Origin: Streptomyces griseorubiginosus
GTDB taxonomy: Bacteria > Actinomycetota > Actinomycetes > Streptomycetales > Streptomycetaceae
Reading direction: 5' to 3'
Assembly: GCF_001514195.1 (NCBI RefSeq)
Contig: NZ_KQ948736.1
Location: forward strand, 376,895 to 440,894
Length of the DNA: 64,000 nt
Shown: positions 61,563 to 64,000 of the stretch, one piece after another
Layout: the number at the start of each line of letters is the position of its first letter
How positions within the stretch are numbered: position 1 is the first letter of the stretch
Translations under genes and position numbers: made by a program
Notes under the pieces: generated by a model
The model's database searches: none
Told to the model about the DNA's origin: nothing
What the model saw: the letters and a program-made list of their open reading frames with translations, nothing else

Positions 61563-62419
61563 CGTGCGCCCACCTCCCCGGGCACGATCCGGCGCGGCCT
61601 GCCCGGCGGTTCGGGCCGCTTGCGCCACTCCCGTGGGTAGCCCACCGACACCTCCTCGAAGCGCACCCCCTCGTGCCAGGTGGTCCGGGGGATGTGCAGA
61701 TGGCCGTAGACCATCGTCTCGACGCGGAAGCGGCGGTGCCAGTCGGCGGTCAGCGTGGTGCCGCACCACATGGCGAACTCGGGGTACCACAGGACGTCCG
61801 TGGGGTGCCGGTCCAGCGGGTAGTGGTTGACGAGGACCGTGGGCAGGTCGTCGGGGAGCGCGTCGAGCCGGCGCTCGGTCTCGGCGACCCGGGCCCGGCA
61901 CCAGGCCTCGCGGGTCGGGTACGGGTCGGGGTGCAACAGGTACTCGTCGTTGCACACGATGCCGGTGCCGTGGGCGTACTCCAGGCCCTGTTCCTTGGTC
62001 GTGCAGCCGGCCGGCAGGAACGAGTAGTCGTAGAGCAGGAAGAGCGGGGCGACGGCGACCGGGCCGCCGGGGCCCTCCCAGACCGGGTAGGGGTCCTCGG
62101 GGGTGAGGACGCCCAGGTCCCGGCACATCGCGACGAGGTGCTCGTAGCGGGCGACCCCACGCAGGGTGACGGTGTCCTTGGGATGGGTCCACAGTTCGTG
62201 GTTGCCGGGGGCCCAGACGACCTGGCGGAAGCGGCCGGCGAGGGTTTCGAGGGCCCACCGGACGTCGGCGACGGTCTCCGCGACGTCGCCGGCCACCAGG
62301 AGCCAGTCGTCGTCGGTCCCGGGACGCAGCTCCTCGACGAGGGCGCGGTTCTCGGGGTAGCCGATGTGCAGATCGCTGATGGCCAGGAGCTGTGCCGCGG
62401 CACCGGCCGTAGACGTCAC
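61559..62419 (-). CDS. Calcineurin-like metallophosphoesterase
   Basis: 286 residues, GTG start. Metal motifs: ISDLHIGYPE (DxH), LLVAGDVAET (GDxxE-like), APGNHELWTH (GNHE), VNHYPLD and VYGHLHIPRTTW (GHLH). Probably hydrolyses a small phosphodiester or phosphoester. Coupled to the phosphopantetheinyl transferase; an activity on phosphopantetheine, CoA or related compounds is conceivable but unproven. Confidence 0.9.
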   Translation of the reverse strand: MTSTAGAAAQLLAISDLHIGYPENRALVEELRPGTDDDWLLVAGDVAETVADVRWALETLAGRFRQVVWAPGNHELWTHPKDTVTLRGVARYEHLVAMCRDLGVLTPEDPYPVWEGPGGPVAVAPLFLLYDYSFLPAGCTTKEQGLEYAHGTGIVCNDEYLLHPDPYPTREAWCRARVAETERRLDALPDDLPTVLVNHYPLDRHPTDVLWYPEFAMWCGTTLTADWHRRFRVETMVYGHLHIPRTTWHEGVRFEEVSVGYPREWRKRPEPPGRPRRIVPGEVGAR

Positions 62420-62482
62420 CTCTCGCCCCCTCCGAGCACCGAGTGGAACCACGACAACACATTTGGTTTCCCGGTACAAGAG

Positions 62483-62504
62483 TGAACCGCGCGGGGCGGG
62501 TTCA
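62483..62504. promoter_or_regulatory. Inverted repeat before the ATP-grasp gene
   Basis: TGAACC (62483-62488) and GGTTCA (62499-62504) are perfect arms over a GC-rich ten-base spacer, in the divergent region between the metallophosphoesterase and ATP-grasp genes. Possible operator. Confidence 0.35.
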
Positions 62505-62681
62505 TGATCGGGTAATCCGTAACACGGGCGTTGCACGCGGGACCCCGGGAAAGCCGTATGATCGCCCCAACACCACCGCATGGAACTTCCCTTTCCAGGG
62601 GCGGTTTGGTGTCCCTCCAACCACCCTGCCCGGGCACGGGCCCGCTTCGCCGTGCCCGAAAATGCCCGAAAGGCGGCCTGC

Positions 62682-63821
62682 ATGCTCTCTCGCGTACGCG
62701 TCTGGCTCAACCGCACGTACGCGGAGAACGTGTTCTTCATGGATCAGTTGCGGCGAAATCCCAGCGATCGCGCCGTCGAGATCCACGCGACGCACGGCGA
62801 CCCCGACTCGCCGGTGCTGGCCGCGGCGGACACCGCCGAACTGGAGCCGGAGGGCCTGTCCCCCGCCGCCTACGTCGAGTTCGCGCTCGACCAGTGCCAG
62901 CGGCGCGGCATCGACGTGTTCGTGCCCCGGCTGCACCAGGCGGCGATCGTGGCCCACCGGGCCGACTTCGCGGCCGTCGGTACGGCGCTGCTGGCGCCGC
63001 CGCCGGAGGGCGTGGCCGTCTTCCACGACAAGGTCGTCGCCTACGAGGCGGTCCAGTCGATCGGTGTCCCGGTGCCGCCGTGGTGGCGGGTGCGGACCGC
63101 GGCCGACCTGGTGACGGCCGTGGAGGCGCTGGAGGCGGACGGGCACAAGGCGTGCTTCAAGCCGGCGTCCGGCGCCGGCGGGGTGGGCTTCCGCGTGATC
63201 ACGCGCACCCCCTTCTCGCTCGCGCAGCTCAACGGCTTCCCGAGCCCGTACGTCTCGCTGGACATGGTCGTCGAGGCGCTCGAGCAGGCCGGCGAGGAGG
63301 TGGACTGGCTGGTCATGCCGCGGCTGGAGCAGCCGGAGGTGTCGGTGGACACGCTCACCGGGACCGACAACCGGGTGCGGCTGGCGATCGGCCGCACGAA
63401 GAACGGCCGTCGGCGCGGGTTCACGCAGGACGAGCAGTGGCTGGAGCCGGCGCGGCTGATCGCCGAGGGGTTCGGGCTGCACTACCTGTCCAACATCCAG
63501 TTCCGGATGTTCGGCGACCGTCCGGTCCTGATGGATGTCAACACGCGGCCCGCGGGCGGGCTGCACCAGCTGTCCCTCTGCGGGGTCAACGTGCCTTGGG
63601 CGGCTGTGCAGTTGGCGCTCGGTGAGGAGACCGGGGTGATCGAGCCGCCGTTCCTGGGGCAGGACTACACGGTGGTGTCGGGGCCGCGGCAGCTTCGGCC
63701 GGCGTCGGTGCCGGTGCCGGTGCCGCATCAGCGGGTGGAGGAGGTCGAGCAGCCGCTGCTGCCGTCCGTTCCGGCGCCGGCCCCTGCGATGGAGGCTGCG
63801 GCGGAGGTACTGCCGCTTTAG
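62682..63821 (+). CDS. ATP-grasp family protein
   Basis: 379 residues; AAAGG-CGG lies before the ATG. Pre-ATP-grasp Rossmann-like domain (about 1-110), then ATP-grasp motifs: FHDKVVAYEAVQSIGVPVPPW, KACFKPASGAGGVGFRVI (ATP lysine), and a metal-binding FRMFGDRPVLMDVNTRPAGGLHQ end (in outline). The last 40 residues are Pro/Val-rich (PVPVPHQ, PAPAPAMEA). Ligases of this fold join a carboxylate to an amine via acyl phosphate; substrate not evident. Divergent from the phosphoesterase. Confidence 0.85.
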   Translation: MLSRVRVWLNRTYAENVFFMDQLRRNPSDRAVEIHATHGDPDSPVLAAADTAELEPEGLSPAAYVEFALDQCQRRGIDVFVPRLHQAAIVAHRADFAAVGTALLAPPPEGVAVFHDKVVAYEAVQSIGVPVPPWWRVRTAADLVTAVEALEADGHKACFKPASGAGGVGFRVITRTPFSLAQLNGFPSPYVSLDMVVEALEQAGEEVDWLVMPRLEQPEVSVDTLTGTDNRVRLAIGRTKNGRRRGFTQDEQWLEPARLIAEGFGLHYLSNIQFRMFGDRPVLMDVNTRPAGGLHQLSLCGVNVPWAAVQLALGEETGVIEPPFLGQDYTVVSGPRQLRPASVPVPVPHQRVEEVEQPLLPSVPAPAPAMEAAAEVLPL

Positions 63822-63849
63822 GTTGGCTGCCGGGTGCGGGGGCGTCGTG

Positions 63850-63907
63850 GTTGATCGCGCCCACGCGGCGGAGCCGCAAATCAACACAGCCCCGCGCCCC
63901 TAAAAAC
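63850..63907. repeat. Streptomyces intergenic repeat (GCGGCGGAGCCGC...CCCCGCGCCCCT)
   Basis: Contains GTTGAT...ATCAAC (63850-63855, 63880-63885) enclosing GCGGC-GGA-GCCGC (63865-63877), then CAGCCCCGCGCCCCTAAAAA. From memory this is a common Streptomyces intergenic element; it may also terminate the ATP-grasp transcript. Confidence 0.55.
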
Positions 63908-63919
63908 TTTCACAGCACC

Positions 63920-63975
63920 GGTATGGACCAATCCCGCAAACCACCTTGACAGTTGGATTGGTCCATACCAACTTG
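63920..63975 (+). promoter_or_regulatory. Promoter with 15-bp inverted repeat at the window end
   Basis: GGTATGGACCAATCC (63920-63934) and GGATTGGTCCATACC (63955-63969) are perfect inverse copies, 20 bp apart; TTGACA (63946-63951) lies in the spacer and its own 17-18-bp spacer covers the right arm. TTGGTCCATACCAA resembles operators of Streptomyces chitinase and other glycosyl hydrolase promoters, so a secreted hydrolase gene may start just past 64000. Confidence 0.7.
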
Positions 63976-64000
63976 GTTGCGCACCCCCCGCTCCTCTCTG

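Noticed and set aside
1..64000. Insertion sequences, prophage or chromosomal origin/telomere
   Set aside because: No transposase, integrase, phage structural, DnaA-box cluster or terminal palindrome pattern was found.

Overview
The window is about 71-73% GC by eye, with strong G/C at third codon positions, and carries a WhiB-like regulator, beta-ketoadipate (pca) genes with a pcaD-pcaC fusion, a small two-domain laccase, many LacI/ROK/TetR/MarR-controlled uptake operons and a DasR-type operator. This points clearly to a Streptomyces chromosome arm; the pcaV-IJFHGBL block, small laccase, LigD-type polymerase/ligase pair and phosphopantetheinyl transferase are a combination I recall from Streptomyces coelicolor, but I could not check synteny.

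Layout. 1-1.1 kb: 5' end of a zinc-ribbon short-chain dehydrogenase, three tandem atypical tRNA genes and a WhiB-like gene, all on the minus strand. 1.3-10.2 kb: a VOC protein, a LacI regulator, an ornithine cyclodeaminase-like enzyme plus small laccase, and, divergently, two large secreted proteins (ThuA + PQQ-type sugar dehydrogenase; cupredoxin + Ig-like repeats + 3-keto-disaccharide hydrolase). 10.2-15 kb: divergent LigD-type polymerase and ATP-dependent ligase, a zinc alcohol dehydrogenase, a DUF3048 lipoprotein. 14.9-22 kb: PcaV repressor and the pcaIJFHGBL operon, which takes protocatechuate to succinyl-CoA and acetyl-CoA. 22-32.8 kb: an SDR, a frameshifted AAA-type regulator, DUF2510 proteins, a TetR with a long dyad operator, and membrane/lipid genes (PAP2, EamA/NIPA-like transporter, scramblase-like protein, phospholipase C). 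33-41.7 kb: an MHS transporter and a seven-gene minus-strand operon (ABC sugar importer, ROK regulator, pyranose-oxidase-like flavoenzyme, CDA-fold deaminase, sugar isomerase/epimerase). 41.8-48.9 kb: a GH18 chitinase with a dre-like operator, then vanA-small gene-vanB and a NitT/TauT-type ABC importer. 48.9-57 kb: an alpha-glucan utilisation operon (secreted GH87-like enzyme, GH13 alpha-glucosidase, ABC importer, LacI). 57-64 kb: MmyB-like protein, HTH/ImmA-IrrE pair, alpha/beta hydrolase, phosphopantetheinyl transferase with a metallophosphoesterase, an ATP-grasp protein, and a promoter with a 15-bp inverted repeat for a gene beyond the window.

The region is a catabolic archipelago: lignin-derived aromatics (vanillate to protocatechuate to the TCA cycle, plus laccase), chitin, alpha-1,3-glucan and, by inference, oxidised glycosides. 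Two loci look most novel: an extracellular PQQ dehydrogenase/cupredoxin/laccase set that could form a copper-linked sugar oxidation system, and an operon pairing a pyranose-oxidase-like enzyme with a nucleoside-deaminase-fold protein and a TIM-barrel isomerase, which might open modified nucleosides or other glycosides by sugar oxidation. A recurrent oddity is tandem duplication of gene 3' ends including the stop codon (wbl, cyclodeaminase, phosphopantetheinyl transferase).
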